A stretch of 21,678 bases of DNA from Methanoregula sp. UBA154 (GCA_002502245.1 DAPW01000013.1:3294-24971), one strand, 5' to 3'. Positions 1 to 8,780 are shown, numbered from the stretch's first letter. The notes: generated from the sequence alone by a model not told the origin. A program made the numbers and translations.

Positions 1-1766
1 TCCTCGGCGGTATAGTAATAGAACTCCTTTGAGGCCTTCTGTTCCCGGTCAAGGAAGGAATCGGGCTTGTTGATCCGGGGGCGGCCGCTCAGGTCCCGGC
101 GGAACGTGACATCCAGTTCGTCAAGGAAACGGTTCATGCCCTCCCGCATCCCGAACGGCCCGGTGGCCGTGCCGCTGATGCCGGGCTCGCCTTCGAACAC
201 GAGGATACGCTCGCTGATCATATCGATCAAGTAGATATCATGGTCGATGACCATGATGCCCGCTTCCCTGCTTTCGGCATGGCGCTTGATCATGCGGGTC
301 ACCTTGACCCGCTGTTCCACATCGAGGTGGGCGCTGGGTTCATCAAGGATGTAGACATCGGCGTCCCGCGAGAGGCAGCCGGCGATCGCCACCCGCTGGA
401 GTTCGCCGCCGGAAAGCGAATCGACCGGGGACTGGAGGATGGGACCGAGGGACAGGGGTTCAAGGATCTCGTGCTGGTAGTGGGACGAATCGAACTTCGT
501 GGTGCAGCGCCGGAGGTGCATCTCCACCGTGTCGGTCGTGTCGGCCTTGATGTACTGGGGCTTGTAGGATATTTTCAGGGTGGTTTCGAGCGTGCCGGTC
601 GTCGGGGTCTCCACGCCGGCAAGGAGCTTTGCTAACGTGCTCTTGCCGATACCGTTTGCCCCCACCACGCCGAGCACCTCGCCGCGCCGGATCGTGCCGC
701 CACTGATGGTCAGGTGGAAGGTGTCGTACGCTTTTGTCAGCGCCGGGATCCGGTAGAGATCCTCGCGGTCAGACCCCTTGTCATGCCCCCGTTTCTCGAA
801 GACGACCGGTGTATCGCGGAAGCGGACATTCTCCTCGTGCAGGTAGCCCTCGAGGTACTGGTTGATGCCGACCCGGACCCCCTTGGGGCGGGTGATGATA
901 CCGAACACCGCCGGCTTGCCGTACCCGACATGGACGGTATCGGCAAGCATGTCGAGGATCGCGAGGTCATGTTCTACGATCACGACCGGCCGCTCCCGGG
1001 CAAGCTCGCGGATCAGCTTGGCCGCGGCAATCCGCTGGTAGATGTCCAGGAACGGGGTGATCTCGTCGAGGAAATAGAGGTCAGCGTCCCGGGCAAGGCA
1101 GGCGGAGATCGCGACCCGCTGGAGCTCGCCGCCGGAGAGCGTGCTGATATCGTGGTCCAGGATCGCTTCCAGCTTCAGCACAGGGAGGAGACGGGCAAGG
1201 CGGTTGCATTCATCGGTCTTTTTTAAGAGGTCCCGCACGCTGCCGGAGAACACCTTCGGGATATAATCGATGTACTGGGGTTTTGAGGCGATCTTCAGGG
1301 TCTTTTTCGAGACCGTCTGGAGGTAGTCGAAGAGCTCGGTGCCGGTATAGCGCTTCAGGATCTCTTCCCACGGGACCTCGGCGTCAAAATTCCCGAGATT
1401 GGGGCGGAGCTGCCCGGACAGGATCTTGACGGCCGTGCTCTTCCCGATACCATTGGCACCGAGAATGCCGGTGACCTTCCCCTCCACGGGAACCGGGAGG
1501 CCGTAGAGGGCAAACCCGTTCTTCCCGTAGCGGTGGGTCGGGTGTTCGAGTTCCTCGGGCAGGCTGACGATGTCAATGGCATCGAAGGGACATTTCTTGA
1601 TACAGATGCCGCAGCCGACACAGAGCTCTTCAGAGATGACCGCTTTCCCTTCCGGGCCGATCATGACGGTCTCGTCCCCGGTCCGCACGCGGGGACAATA
1701 GAGGATGCACTCGGTGCCGCACTTCCTTGCATGGCACCGGTCTTTATGGACGATAGCGATTCTCAT
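1..1766 (-). CDS. rli: ABCE1/RNase L inhibitor family ribosome-recycling ATPase (Rli), 3' end cut by window edge
   Basis: Twin-ATPase iron-sulfur protein that splits ribosomes into subunits after termination or Pelota-mediated rescue; it acts in the cytoplasm. Seen in the sequence: ATG at 1766 and an N-terminal double ferredoxin region with cysteines 11, 16, 20, 24 and 49, 52, 55, 59. The first Walker A is GANGIGKS (about 103-110), with a first LSGGE near 210. The second Walker A is GANGIGKS near 368-375, with a second LSGGE near 450. The frame stays open to base 1 (about 588 codons), ending in Lys-Glu-Phe-Tyr-Tyr-Tyr-Thr-Ala-Glu. The family is usually about 590 residues, so only a few residues should be missing. 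The first-site Walker B/D-loop reads FLDEITPFLDIYQR, not the common DEPSSYLD. It lies 16 bases after the EMC6-like gene, probably in one transcript. Family assignment is very secure. Confidence 0.96.
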   Translation of the reverse strand, partial: MRIAIVHKDRCHARKCGTECILYCPRVRTGDETVMIGPEGKAVISEELCVGCGICIKKCPFDAIDIVSLPEELEHPTHRYGKNGFALYGLPVPVEGKVTGILGANGIGKSTAVKILSGQLRPNLGNFDAEVPWEEILKRYTGTELFDYLQTVSKKTLKIASKPQYIDYIPKVFSGSVRDLLKKTDECNRLARLLPVLKLEAILDHDISTLSGGELQRVAISACLARDADLYFLDEITPFLDIYQRIAAAKLIRELARERPVVIVEHDLAILDMLADTVHVGYGKPAVFGIITRPKGVRVGINQYLEGYLHEENVRFRDTPVVFEKRGHDKGSDREDLYRIPALTKAYDTFHLTISGGTIRRGEVLGVVGANGIGKSTLAKLLAGVETPTTGTLETTLKISYKPQYIKADTTDTVEMHLRRCTTKFDSSHYQHEILEPLSLGPILQSPVDSLSGGELQRVAIAGCLSRDADVYILDEPSAHLDVEQRVKVTRMIKRHAESREAGIMVIDHDIYLIDMISERILVFEGEPGISGTATGPFGMREGMNRFLDELDVTFRRDLSGRPRINKPDSFLDREQKASKEFYYYTAE

Positions 1767-1782
1767 GGGGATCGGGAGCGGG

Positions 1783-2145
1783 TCAGATGGTGATCGAGGT
1801 CAGGAGGATCGTCCAGGTCATGAACCAGAAGGCAAAGGTCATGAAGCCCTGGTAGAACCAGTCCTTTGCGCCGAGCTTACTGGTATCCATACCCAGCAGG
1901 ATGAACAGGTGCTTCTGGATAACAATGCCGGCCAGCATCAGCATGAATCCCAGGAACCCGTCAACCTGGAGCCCGGCCGCGTCCGGCGTTCCCCCGAGAT
2001 AAAACGAGAGCGCCCCGGTGCCGACACCAATGAGCGACGCGATGGCCGTCCTCCTGATGCGGGCAATATGTTCCGCCTGCTTGTCTTCCCGGGTTTTTAC
2101 CTTCTTTGATACTACAGGCTTCTCTTCGATAACCTCTTCACTCAA
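1783..2145 (-). CDS. EMC6-like small archaeal membrane protein
   Basis: A 120-residue protein with a charged, probably cytoplasmic N-terminus (1-32) and three hydrophobic segments near 33-50, 62-84 and 97-117. The end of the protein (AKDWFYQGFMTFAFWFMTW, residues 93-111) matches what I recall of archaeal EMC6-like proteins, relatives of the EMC6 subunit of the ER membrane insertase. A role in membrane-protein insertion is inferred from that family. The start is a TTG at 2145: GGAGG lies 7 bases before it, while the longer reading frame upstream runs into the divergent rqcH gene. It is the first gene of an apparent operon with rli, 16 bases between them. Alternative: an unrelated small three-helix protein. 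Confidence 0.7.
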   Translation of the reverse strand: MSEEVIEEKPVVSKKVKTREDKQAEHIARIRRTAIASLIGVGTGALSFYLGGTPDAAGLQVDGFLGFMLMLAGIVIQKHLFILLGMDTSKLGAKDWFYQGFMTFAFWFMTWTILLTSITI

Positions 2146-2151
2146 TCCCGT

Positions 2152-2156
2152 GCCTC
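2152..2156 (-). promoter_or_regulatory. Shine-Dalgarno GGAGG that fixes a TTG start for the EMC6-like gene
   Basis: On the minus strand GGAGG is followed by CACGGGA and then TTG AGT GAA. This is the best ribosome binding site near this gene. It places the start at a rare TTG and excludes the longer open frame that would overlap rqcH. Confidence 0.7.
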
Positions 2157-2163
2157 CGGTAGT

Positions 2164-2175
2164 CTTATTTTTTAG
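2164..2175. promoter_or_regulatory. Shared AT tract, probable divergent TATA boxes of the EMC6-like/rli unit and rqcH/pelA
   Basis: The tract CTTATTTTTTAG is the only strongly AT-rich stretch between the divergent genes. It lies about 20-30 bases before the TTG at 2145 on one side and about 32-43 bases before the ATG at 2207 on the other. That fits archaeal TATA spacing in both directions with very short leaders. Promoter activity is inferred. Confidence 0.45.
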
Positions 2176-2206
2176 TGCGCAAGCCATATGTAATTTGGTA
2201 CACCCT

Positions 2207-4102
2207 ATGGCATCAGAACAGGGCATGAGCGGGATCGATACCCGGGCGATCACAGCGGAACTCCAGGAGAAGCTGCCGCTCTGGATCGACAAGGTCTACC
2301 AGTTCGACAGCCATACCCTCGCCATCCGCCTGAACGGTGAGAACAAGGCACATCACCAGTTCATCATCGAGGCCGGCTGGAGGGCCCATTTTGTAAAAGA
2401 CCTGCCCGTACCTCCCAAGAACCCGCCCCAGTTTGCGATGCTGCTGCGGAAACATATCTCCGGCGGGAAAGTGCTCGGCATCCGCCAGCACGGCCTTGAG
2501 CGGATCATCATCTTCGATATCGGGAAAGGCACAAAAACCTACCGGCTCATCCTCGAGCTCTTTGACGAGGGCAATGTCGTGCTCGCCGATGAGAACTACG
2601 AGATCATCAAGCCGCTCCGCCACCACCGCTTCAAAGACCGCGTGGTTGTCCCCCGGGTTCCCTACACCATGAGCCCGTCAGACCCGACGGCATCGCTGGA
2701 GAACCTGACCGCGGCCCTGAAAAACGATGACCGCGACCTGGTCCGGGCGCTGGCCATCGGGTGCATGCTCGGCGGCACCTATGCCGAGTATATCTGCCGG
2801 CAGGCCGGGCTCGACAAGACCCTGCCCGCCGCATCGGCGGACCCGGTGCCGATCTTCCGGGAACTCCGGGTTTTGTTCGATGCCGTCGGGCACGCCCGGA
2901 CACCGGTGGTGACAAAAAAGCACTGCGAGCCGGTCGATCTCCGGCTGGAGGGGGATGCCCGGCCGTTCCCGACGTTCTCCGGGGCCCTTGAGGCCTTCTT
3001 CCCGCTGACAAAAGCCGAGCGGAAAACTGCCGAGGCACGGCCGAAACTCTCCAAGGAAGAACGGATCCTCAAATACCAGCGGTCGGCACTGAAAAAATTT
3101 GATGACCGGATCGAGAAGACCGAATCGATCGTTGCGGCCCTGTACGAGAACTACGGGTTCGTCACGGAGGTGATCGCCGCGCTCGATGCCGCGAGCCGAC
3201 AGCACTCCTGGCAGGAGATAGAGAAACAGCTGAACGGTTCGCAGTCGGCCGCAGCAAAGAAGATCGTGGCGTTCCACCCGGAGGAAGCGTCCGTTGACCT
3301 CGATATCGGGAAGATCGTCCGGATTCATGTCCACGAGGGGCTTGAACAGAACGCCGGGCGGTACCACGACGTGATCAAGAAGTTCCGCAAAAAGAAGGCC
3401 GGCGCCCTTGTCGCGATGAAGACCGTCCCGGTAAAAAAGAACATCCGGAAACGGGAGTTCGTGCCCATGAAAAAACTCTGGTACCACCGCTTCCGCTGGT
3501 TCGTCACGAGCGACGGCGTGGTGGTCCTCGGCGGCAGGGACGCCTCCCAGAACGAGGAACTGGTCAAGAAATACCTGACCGGGGGCGACCTCTTCGTCCA
3601 CGCCGACGTGCACGGGGCGAGCGTGGTGATCGTAAAGGGAAAGACGGAGCGGATGGACGAGGTGGCCCAGTTTGCCGCCTCCTACTCCGGGGCATGGCGG
3701 AGCGGGCACTTCTCGGCCGATGTATACAGCGCCCTCCCGTCGCAGGTGAGCAAGACGCCCGAGTCCGGCGAGTTCATCTCCCGGGGCTCGTTCATTGTCC
3801 GGGGCGAGCGCACCTGGTACCGCGATGTCCCGCTCGCCGTGGGGATCGGGCTGATGCTCGAACCCCACGCGGCCGTCATCGGCGGGCCGCCCGCGGTCAT
3901 CCGGGGACGGACCAAAGCCTTCGTCGAACTCCGCCCGGGGCAGTACGAGCCGAACGACGTGGCAAAAAAAGTGTTGCGCATCCTGAAGGAGAAGGTATCG
4001 GACGAGGAGGAGAAGGCGCTCAAGGCTGTCCTGAACACCGAGGGGGTGGCAGCATTCGTCCCGCCCGGGGGTTCGGACATCGCAGGTCACCATGAAGGCT
4101 GA
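2207..4102 (+). CDS. rqcH: RqcH/NEMF (Rqc2) family ribosome quality-control protein
   Basis: NFACT-family protein that binds large ribosomal subunits carrying a stalled peptidyl-tRNA; bacterial RqcH and eukaryotic Rqc2 recruit tRNA to extend the trapped chain. The 631-residue product has an N-terminal NFACT-N (FbpA-like) region (about 8-210), a basic helical/coiled middle (about 275-400) and the NFACT-R domain starting near 430. NFACT-R carries the signatures WYHRFRWFVTSDGVVVLGGR and DLFVHADVHGASVV. The Asp-Arg pair important in NFACT-N appears here as Glu98-Arg99 (GLERII). The start could be ATG 2207 or ATG 2225; neither has a strong ribosome binding site, and 2207 fits a short leader after the AT tract. 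Its last 11 bases overlap pelA, implying one transcript and coupled translation. Confidence 0.93.
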   Translation: MASEQGMSGIDTRAITAELQEKLPLWIDKVYQFDSHTLAIRLNGENKAHHQFIIEAGWRAHFVKDLPVPPKNPPQFAMLLRKHISGGKVLGIRQHGLERIIIFDIGKGTKTYRLILELFDEGNVVLADENYEIIKPLRHHRFKDRVVVPRVPYTMSPSDPTASLENLTAALKNDDRDLVRALAIGCMLGGTYAEYICRQAGLDKTLPAASADPVPIFRELRVLFDAVGHARTPVVTKKHCEPVDLRLEGDARPFPTFSGALEAFFPLTKAERKTAEARPKLSKEERILKYQRSALKKFDDRIEKTESIVAALYENYGFVTEVIAALDAASRQHSWQEIEKQLNGSQSAAAKKIVAFHPEEASVDLDIGKIVRIHVHEGLEQNAGRYHDVIKKFRKKKAGALVAMKTVPVKKNIRKREFVPMKKLWYHRFRWFVTSDGVVVLGGRDASQNEELVKKYLTGGDLFVHADVHGASVVIVKGKTERMDEVAQFAASYSGAWRSGHFSADVYSALPSQVSKTPESGEFISRGSFIVRGERTWYRDVPLAVGIGLMLEPHAAVIGGPPAVIRGRTKAFVELRPGQYEPNDVAKKVLRILKEKVSDEEEKALKAVLNTEGVAAFVPPGGSDIAGHHEG

Positions 4103-5120
4103 GTACGGGGAACTGAAGGGCGGCTATGGCGAGATCCGCTTATTCCCGGAGAGCATCGATGACCTCTGGCACCTCCGGCACCTCGTCGGCCCGGGCGACC
4201 TCGTGTTTGCCACCACCTTCCGGTCCGTGGAGGCAGCCACGGACAAGATCCGGCCCGAGAAGGTGGAGAAACGGCCGGTCCGGCTCGGGGTCCGGGTCGG
4301 GCGGGTCGAGTTCTCGGAGCACGGCGTCCGCCTGCGGATCACGGGCATCATCGAACACGGTGTGGATGCCGGAGCGCACCATACCATCAACGTGGAGACC
4401 GGCTTTGAGATCTCCGTCATCCGGCAGTGGCGCCCAGTGGACCTTGAACGGGTGGAACGGGCGGTGAAGGCGTCCGTGTACGGGGTCATCCACATCCTGA
4501 CCATCGAGGAGGGGGAGGCGGAGCTCTTCCGCCTCCGGCAGTACGGTCCCGAGAGCGTGGTCACGGTCACCGCCGGCAGCGGCAAGGGAGCAGAGACCAA
4601 TTCCCGCACGGCATTCTTTGACCAGCTCATCGCCTCTGTCCAGAACATCTCCGGCCCGCTGATCATTGCCGGTCCCGGGTTTGTCAAGGACGATTTTGTC
4701 ACCTGGGCAAAGGGCCGCTCCTGTCCCGGCATTGACCGGGCTGTTGTGGTCGAGACCCGGCGGATCGGCCGGGGGGCGGTCCAGGAAGTCGTAGGAAAAG
4801 GAGCCCTCGGGAAACTGATGGACGATATCCAGCTTTCGCGGGAAGTGAAGCTGATGGACGAGGTGCTCCTGCGGATTGCACAGGACGGGGCGGTTGCCTA
4901 CGGCATGAAGGAAGTGCGGGAGGCGATCGGCTACGGGGCATCCGAGCAGGTCCTCGTTGCCGACACCCTCCTGCGGGACGCGGCAGTCATGCGCCTGATC
5001 GAGGACGCGGAGGCGATGCGGGCCACGATTGTTGTCCTCTCCTCGGCATTCGAGCCGGGCGAGCGGCTCGTTGCCCTCGGCGGCATCGCGGCACTGCTGC
5101 GGTATAAACTGGCACGATAG
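4092..5120 (+). CDS. pelA: Archaeal Pelota (Dom34 homologue), ribosome rescue factor
   Basis: An eRF1-like factor that recognises ribosomes stalled with an empty or blocked A site and, with aEF1A and then ABCE1, brings about subunit splitting. The 342-residue length is typical of archaeal Pelota. Domain 1 (Sm-like fold, about 1-125) contains DDLWHLRHLVGPGDLV and the ETGFEISVIR strand. Domain 2 (about 130-240) and domain 3 (about 243-342) follow the eRF1 layout. No GGQ motif is present, as expected for a rescue rather than a release factor. The start ATG lies inside the end of rqcH (11-base overlap) with only a weak AGGTCA upstream, so translation may depend on ribosomes finishing rqcH. Confidence 0.95.
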   Translation: MKAEYGELKGGYGEIRLFPESIDDLWHLRHLVGPGDLVFATTFRSVEAATDKIRPEKVEKRPVRLGVRVGRVEFSEHGVRLRITGIIEHGVDAGAHHTINVETGFEISVIRQWRPVDLERVERAVKASVYGVIHILTIEEGEAELFRLRQYGPESVVTVTAGSGKGAETNSRTAFFDQLIASVQNISGPLIIAGPGFVKDDFVTWAKGRSCPGIDRAVVVETRRIGRGAVQEVVGKGALGKLMDDIQLSREVKLMDEVLLRIAQDGAVAYGMKEVREAIGYGASEQVLVADTLLRDAAVMRLIEDAEAMRATIVVLSSAFEPGERLVALGGIAALLRYKLAR

Positions 5121-5173
5121 AGGAGTGCTCGCGGGGAACAGCCGGGGTTTCGACCGGGAAAATCAGGTACCCT

Positions 5174-5200
5174 GTTGTTTTTAATCTCTCATCTCTTTTG
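5174..5200 (+). terminator. T-rich archaeal terminator after pelA
   Basis: The stretch beginning GTTGTTTTTAATC and ending CTCTTTTG is T-rich on the plus strand and starts about 55 bases after the pelA stop. T tracts of this kind end transcription in archaea. Confidence 0.5.
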
Positions 5201-5261
5201 AAGAAATATGAATGGATCTTCGCACCCGCATCATAACGGGCGTAAAAATAATGTATTTTGT

Positions 5262-5422
5262 GAGGGCTCCCCGCTTCAGGGCCCCTCGCGGGGCACGGCG
5301 GGGCAAGGTGGTTTATCTGTCTGGGGTGGTGATTGGCAAACGCTGTCTATCCGGAAGAGATAAAACGTATTGATCCGCCGCGGGGGCGCCCCGACGGGGG
5401 CGGCGGCACCAATCGTATCGGG
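5262..5422 (+). repeat. GC-rich structured intergenic repeat, copy 1
   Basis: Block A (5262-5305) runs from GAGGGCTCCCCGC through GGGCCC to CGCGGGGCACGGCGGGGCA. Block B (5370-5408) runs from TTGATCCGCCGCGGGGGCGC to GGGGGCGGCGGCA. Both recur nearly unchanged in copies 2 and 3. Block A can fold through CCCCGC/GCGGGG and block B through CCGCC/GGCGG. The A-B spacer is about 64 bases, longer than in the other copies. The third hairpin block is absent, leaving only a vestige (AATCGTATCGGG). Copy 1 sits between convergent genes. With the two flanking terminators it accounts for most of what can be recognised in the gene-free stretch 5121-5537. Confidence 0.85.
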
Positions 5423-5525
5423 ATAGGCGCATCAGGCGCCATCGTATCAAATCAGGATTTCTTCACAGCAGGGGCGTCAGCACGTATCGTAACAATAGTT
5501 AAGGATTATTTCATCCCCGCTCCTG

Positions 5526-5537
5526 AACAAAAAAAGA
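5526..5537 (-). terminator. T-run terminator after the PKD surface protein gene
   Basis: On the minus strand ATCTTTTTTTGTTC follows the TAA stop at 5538-5540 directly, a typical archaeal oligo-T terminator. Confidence 0.6.
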
Positions 5538-8500
5538 TTATTGCCCGGCCCCCGGGAACCTCCGCTGCCATCCCAGGTATACGGCAATCAAAAGAACAAT
5601 AACGACCGCGAGGATCACCGCATTGTTCACGACGAGTCCCGTTGCCCAGGAGAGCATACTCGCGAAAGTGCTGACCGCTGTTGCCGGGGTCGGAACGGCC
5701 GTTGGCAGGGTTGTCACCACAGCCGCCTGCAGCGGCGTTGCCGCCGTTGTGGGAGGAGCGGCGAGGGGCTGGGCAAAGAGGGCGAACGTGCAGAGGTGCG
5801 AAACCTGTGCGGTAATGGTGCCGGTGCTCCCGTCAAACTCGGAGGGGAGGTCCTGCCATGTCTGTGACCGGGAATCCCATGTCTTTACGGAATAGTCCTG
5901 TCCCCACCGGGCCTGCGGGATCACAAACGAGAGGGAGAACGGCGGGGAGAAGGTGGCTTCGTCCGGGAGGATCTCGTAGGCCATGCCGGCGAACGTGAAC
6001 ACGGACCCGGCCGGAACCGCCGGCAGGCTTCCCGCCGGCAGGGCTTTTATCGTGATTTCCGGAAGAAGGGCGCCGGTTGCATCCCGTGCTGCGACACCCT
6101 CGCCGATAAACACGGTCACCAGCCCGTCGGCTGACTGGAGCCGGGTCGCCTGTGTGACAATACCGTTGCCGTTGGAGTAGATCTTCGCCGATGTACCGGG
6201 ATCCTGCGTGGGCACGGGAGTCGGGACCGTTGTCGCGGCAGTCGTGATCACGGGAACAGTGTCCTTGCCGGCCCCTGCTCCCGTGCCGATGGCCGGACCG
6301 TCGCTGTCCGAAACTGACGGGTCATAACTCGGTGCGGGCTCCGGGACATGGGTCGTGACCGTGAGGGTGATCAGCTGGAGAGGGTTATAGGAACCTTCCA
6401 CATTTACCAGGGCAAACGTGGTGAGGAAACTGGCAACTTCCGGAATATCGCCTTCATAATAATCGAGGTCGCCGGCCTGGAAGAGGTGGCGTGCCGGGAT
6501 CAGCGCCCCTATCTTGTTCCCCTGGCTGTCAATGCCTGTCCCGATGATATACAGCCGGTGAGCGGAAGCGGCCCATGAATGCCCGACGCTCATGTTGATC
6601 TTTTCGTCACCCTCGTGGGTGAAACCCTGTTTTGTGATGTTGACGGTATAGGCTATATCCCTGATAAGCACCGGTACGGTTGCACGCACGGCAACCGTGT
6701 CGATATCGACCCGGTCCTTTGGAGTTGCGTCTTCCCATACTTCTGTTTTAAGGGATGCCGTTTCCGGGTACGCTGTCGTGTTGATCAGGTAGTTCGCACC
6801 CCAGTTTGTTCCGATATCGGGGACCGAGCCAGAAGTTGTGGCGATCACATTCCGGGTTGTCAGGAAAATGCGGGAACTATTGCCAAAGTATGTTATGTTC
6901 GCACCGTGCGGGCTGATACCGATACTGTCAGATCCCATGAACCTGATGGTATCCCACCCGTATTCCGGGGGTGGATGAACGGTGAGCGGGAAAGCAGGTG
7001 GTTTCGGGGAATAGAGTGGAACGAGGTCACTGTTAAAGGTAAGGAACCTGTCACCGAAACGGTCATCGACCGTTATACCATTGATCGGCAGGGTTGCCGT
7101 ATCCTGCCCTCCCATGAATGTCCGGACCTGTTTTGTCACCGTGGATGTGCCATATGCGCCGCGGGTATTGTTGACCGTCAGGGATACCGTATAGTCTTTT
7201 CCGGGGCTACTGTAGATGTGCGTGGGGTTCTGTCCGTGAGATGTGCTGCCGTCACCAAAGTCCCAGGCCCACGTAAGGGGAGCACCGCAGGAGGTGTCAG
7301 TGAACCGGACAGTGAGGGGGGCCAGACCATATTCCGGGTTCAGCGTGAAATCCGCGACCGGCGGGCTGTTGACGAACACCTCGTGGCTGCAGGTTTCAGC
7401 GGATATTGTCCGGCATTCCGGGTTTTCGACGGTCAGCGTCACTGCATAAACCCCGTCGGCAGCATACTGGTGGGTTGCTGTCAGATCTCCTGACAGCTCC
7501 TCCGGTGAACCGTCCCCGAAATTCCAGAGAAAATGGCTGATTGCCGATGCACCCGGCTGAGCAGTGGCAGCGGTGAAAACTACGGTATCGCCCGGGTCAG
7601 CCGCGGAGGGGGATATGGTGAAATCAGCGGCAGGGCAGACTTCAACCGGGCCCAAAGTGATGAGATAGATATCGGCGTCGTTCCCAAGCGGGCTGTTCCG
7701 GTAGTCCTCCCAGACAATGCGGTTCCCGGATAGTGCCGGGTTCTTTTTCATCATCTCGGAATTCGGCGTCACCCATATTTCCCGCGGGGGGAAGAGAGAG
7801 AGATCATAGGCATAGATCTGCGCTGTCACATTCCGTTCGTCCTCGACGACCACGAGGTCTCCGGAGATCCTCGGTCTGGTCTGGCTGAATGGCGATCCCA
7901 GCGGCGTTACCTGCCGGGTCTCACCGGTTAGGATATCATGGCTGAAGACCTCATGATAACCCGATGTTGTATTGTACCGCTGCCAGACAATCCGGTTCCC
8001 GTCTACAGCAGGGCTGAGGTCATTATCGGGACCAGTCGAGATCTGAACCGAGGTACGATTGGAGCCGAAATACAGGTAAATATCCGAATCACCGCTGCTC
8101 CAGTTCTCGTAGACGATGTAATCACCGGAGATATCCGGGCTCTTCTGGTCAAACGCCGGGTCGGCTATAATTGGCTCTGCCGATCCGCCGGACCCCGATG
8201 AGAGGTCGTAGAGGTAAACACCCCAGTAGGGATTGTTGGTATAGTCCTGCCAGACAACGGTGGTTCCGTTTGTTTTCGGCATGACGTTGTCGGAGGTGTC
8301 ATAGAAATACCCCCCCCAATCAGCATTTCGCGGGACAGCAGGGATGGCGATTGTCTCAAGCGTGGCGTTATTGTAGGCTACGATTGAATAAGGAGGAAAA
8401 CTGACCCCATCGTCCTGCTGCCAGACGATCCAGTCCCCGCTCACAGATGGTGCAAACTGCCAGAGCATGGGATTTGAGGGATCCGGCAGTACGGGATACC

Positions 8501-8738
8501 CGCGCCCGGTCAGGAGGTTGTAAGCATACACAATATTCGGGCCGGCCCGCTGGTCGTCCCATGCTATCACGTCGCCAAAGATTTCCGGGTTCCACTGGAA
8601 CGACCCGGCCGTGCCGGTCGTTATGATCGTTTCCGTCCCGTTGGGCAACGCGGCGGCAGGAACGAAGAGAAGAGTGAGGATGATGAGAGTCAGGAGAGGA
8701 AAAAAGAGGAACCTGTTATCAGTTCGTGTGGGTTGCAT
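5538..8738 (-). CDS. Membrane-anchored surface protein: TolB-like propeller, two PKD domains, C-terminal anchor
   Basis: A 1066-residue exported protein, probably displayed outside the cell; its ligand is unknown. A signal peptide (about 1-30) precedes a region of repeated motifs such as GDVIAWDDQR, GDWIVWQQD, GDYIVYENW and GNRIVWEDYR, spaced about 45-50 residues (50-360), which indicates a TolB/PD40-like beta-propeller. Two PKD domains follow (about 370-455 and 460-540), with WNFGDG and WDFGDGS. An unrecognised region (545-800), a Thr/Pro linker (about 825-850) and a domain resembling ZU5 (about 855-990) come next. A second Thr-rich linker leads to one membrane helix (about 1035-1056) with a basic cytoplasmic end. 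The start is ATG 8738 with GGTGAT five bases upstream. It lies 42 bases after the calpain-like gene, apparently in the same transcript. Confidence 0.88.
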   Translation of the reverse strand: MQPTRTDNRFLFFPLLTLIILTLLFVPAAALPNGTETIITTGTAGSFQWNPEIFGDVIAWDDQRAGPNIVYAYNLLTGRGYPVLPDPSNPMLWQFAPSVSGDWIVWQQDDGVSFPPYSIVAYNNATLETIAIPAVPRNADWGGYFYDTSDNVMPKTNGTTVVWQDYTNNPYWGVYLYDLSSGSGGSAEPIIADPAFDQKSPDISGDYIVYENWSSGDSDIYLYFGSNRTSVQISTGPDNDLSPAVDGNRIVWQRYNTTSGYHEVFSHDILTGETRQVTPLGSPFSQTRPRISGDLVVVEDERNVTAQIYAYDLSLFPPREIWVTPNSEMMKKNPALSGNRIVWEDYRNSPLGNDADIYLITLGPVEVCPAADFTISPSAADPGDTVVFTAATAQPGASAISHFLWNFGDGSPEELSGDLTATHQYAADGVYAVTLTVENPECRTISAETCSHEVFVNSPPVADFTLNPEYGLAPLTVRFTDTSCGAPLTWAWDFGDGSTSHGQNPTHIYSSPGKDYTVSLTVNNTRGAYGTSTVTKQVRTFMGGQDTATLPINGITVDDRFGDRFLTFNSDLVPLYSPKPPAFPLTVHPPPEYGWDTIRFMGSDSIGISPHGANITYFGNSSRIFLTTRNVIATTSGSVPDIGTNWGANYLINTTAYPETASLKTEVWEDATPKDRVDIDTVAVRATVPVLIRDIAYTVNITKQGFTHEGDEKINMSVGHSWAASAHRLYIIGTGIDSQGNKIGALIPARHLFQAGDLDYYEGDIPEVASFLTTFALVNVEGSYNPLQLITLTVTTHVPEPAPSYDPSVSDSDGPAIGTGAGAGKDTVPVITTAATTVPTPVPTQDPGTSAKIYSNGNGIVTQATRLQSADGLVTVFIGEGVAARDATGALLPEITIKALPAGSLPAVPAGSVFTFAGMAYEILPDEATFSPPFSLSFVIPQARWGQDYSVKTWDSRSQTWQDLPSEFDGSTGTITAQVSHLCTFALFAQPLAAPPTTAATPLQAAVVTTLPTAVPTPATAVSTFASMLSWATGLVVNNAVILAVVIVLLIAVYLGWQRRFPGAGQ

Positions 8739-8743
8739 AGAGC

Positions 8744-8749
8744 ATCACC
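8744..8749 (-). promoter_or_regulatory. Strong ribosome binding site GGTGAT of the PKD surface protein
   Basis: GGTGAT on the minus strand is complementary to the 3' end of archaeal 16S rRNA and lies five bases before ATG 8738, confirming this start and supporting translation from a leadered, probably polycistronic, mRNA. Confidence 0.65.
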
Positions 8750-8780
8750 ATTACCTTGTGTTCTTCGGACTGGTTTTTCA

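Noticed and set aside
2678..4093. 471-codon minus-strand frame opposite rqcH
   Set aside because: It is the antisense shadow of a strongly supported gene, a common effect in GC-rich coding DNA.
5333..5602. 89-codon plus-strand frame after pelA
   Set aside because: It crosses repeat block B and the end of the PKD gene, with no family and no ribosome binding site.
6579..7493. 304-codon plus-strand frame opposite the PKD surface protein
   Set aside because: Antisense shadow; the minus-strand product has clear propeller and PKD motifs throughout.
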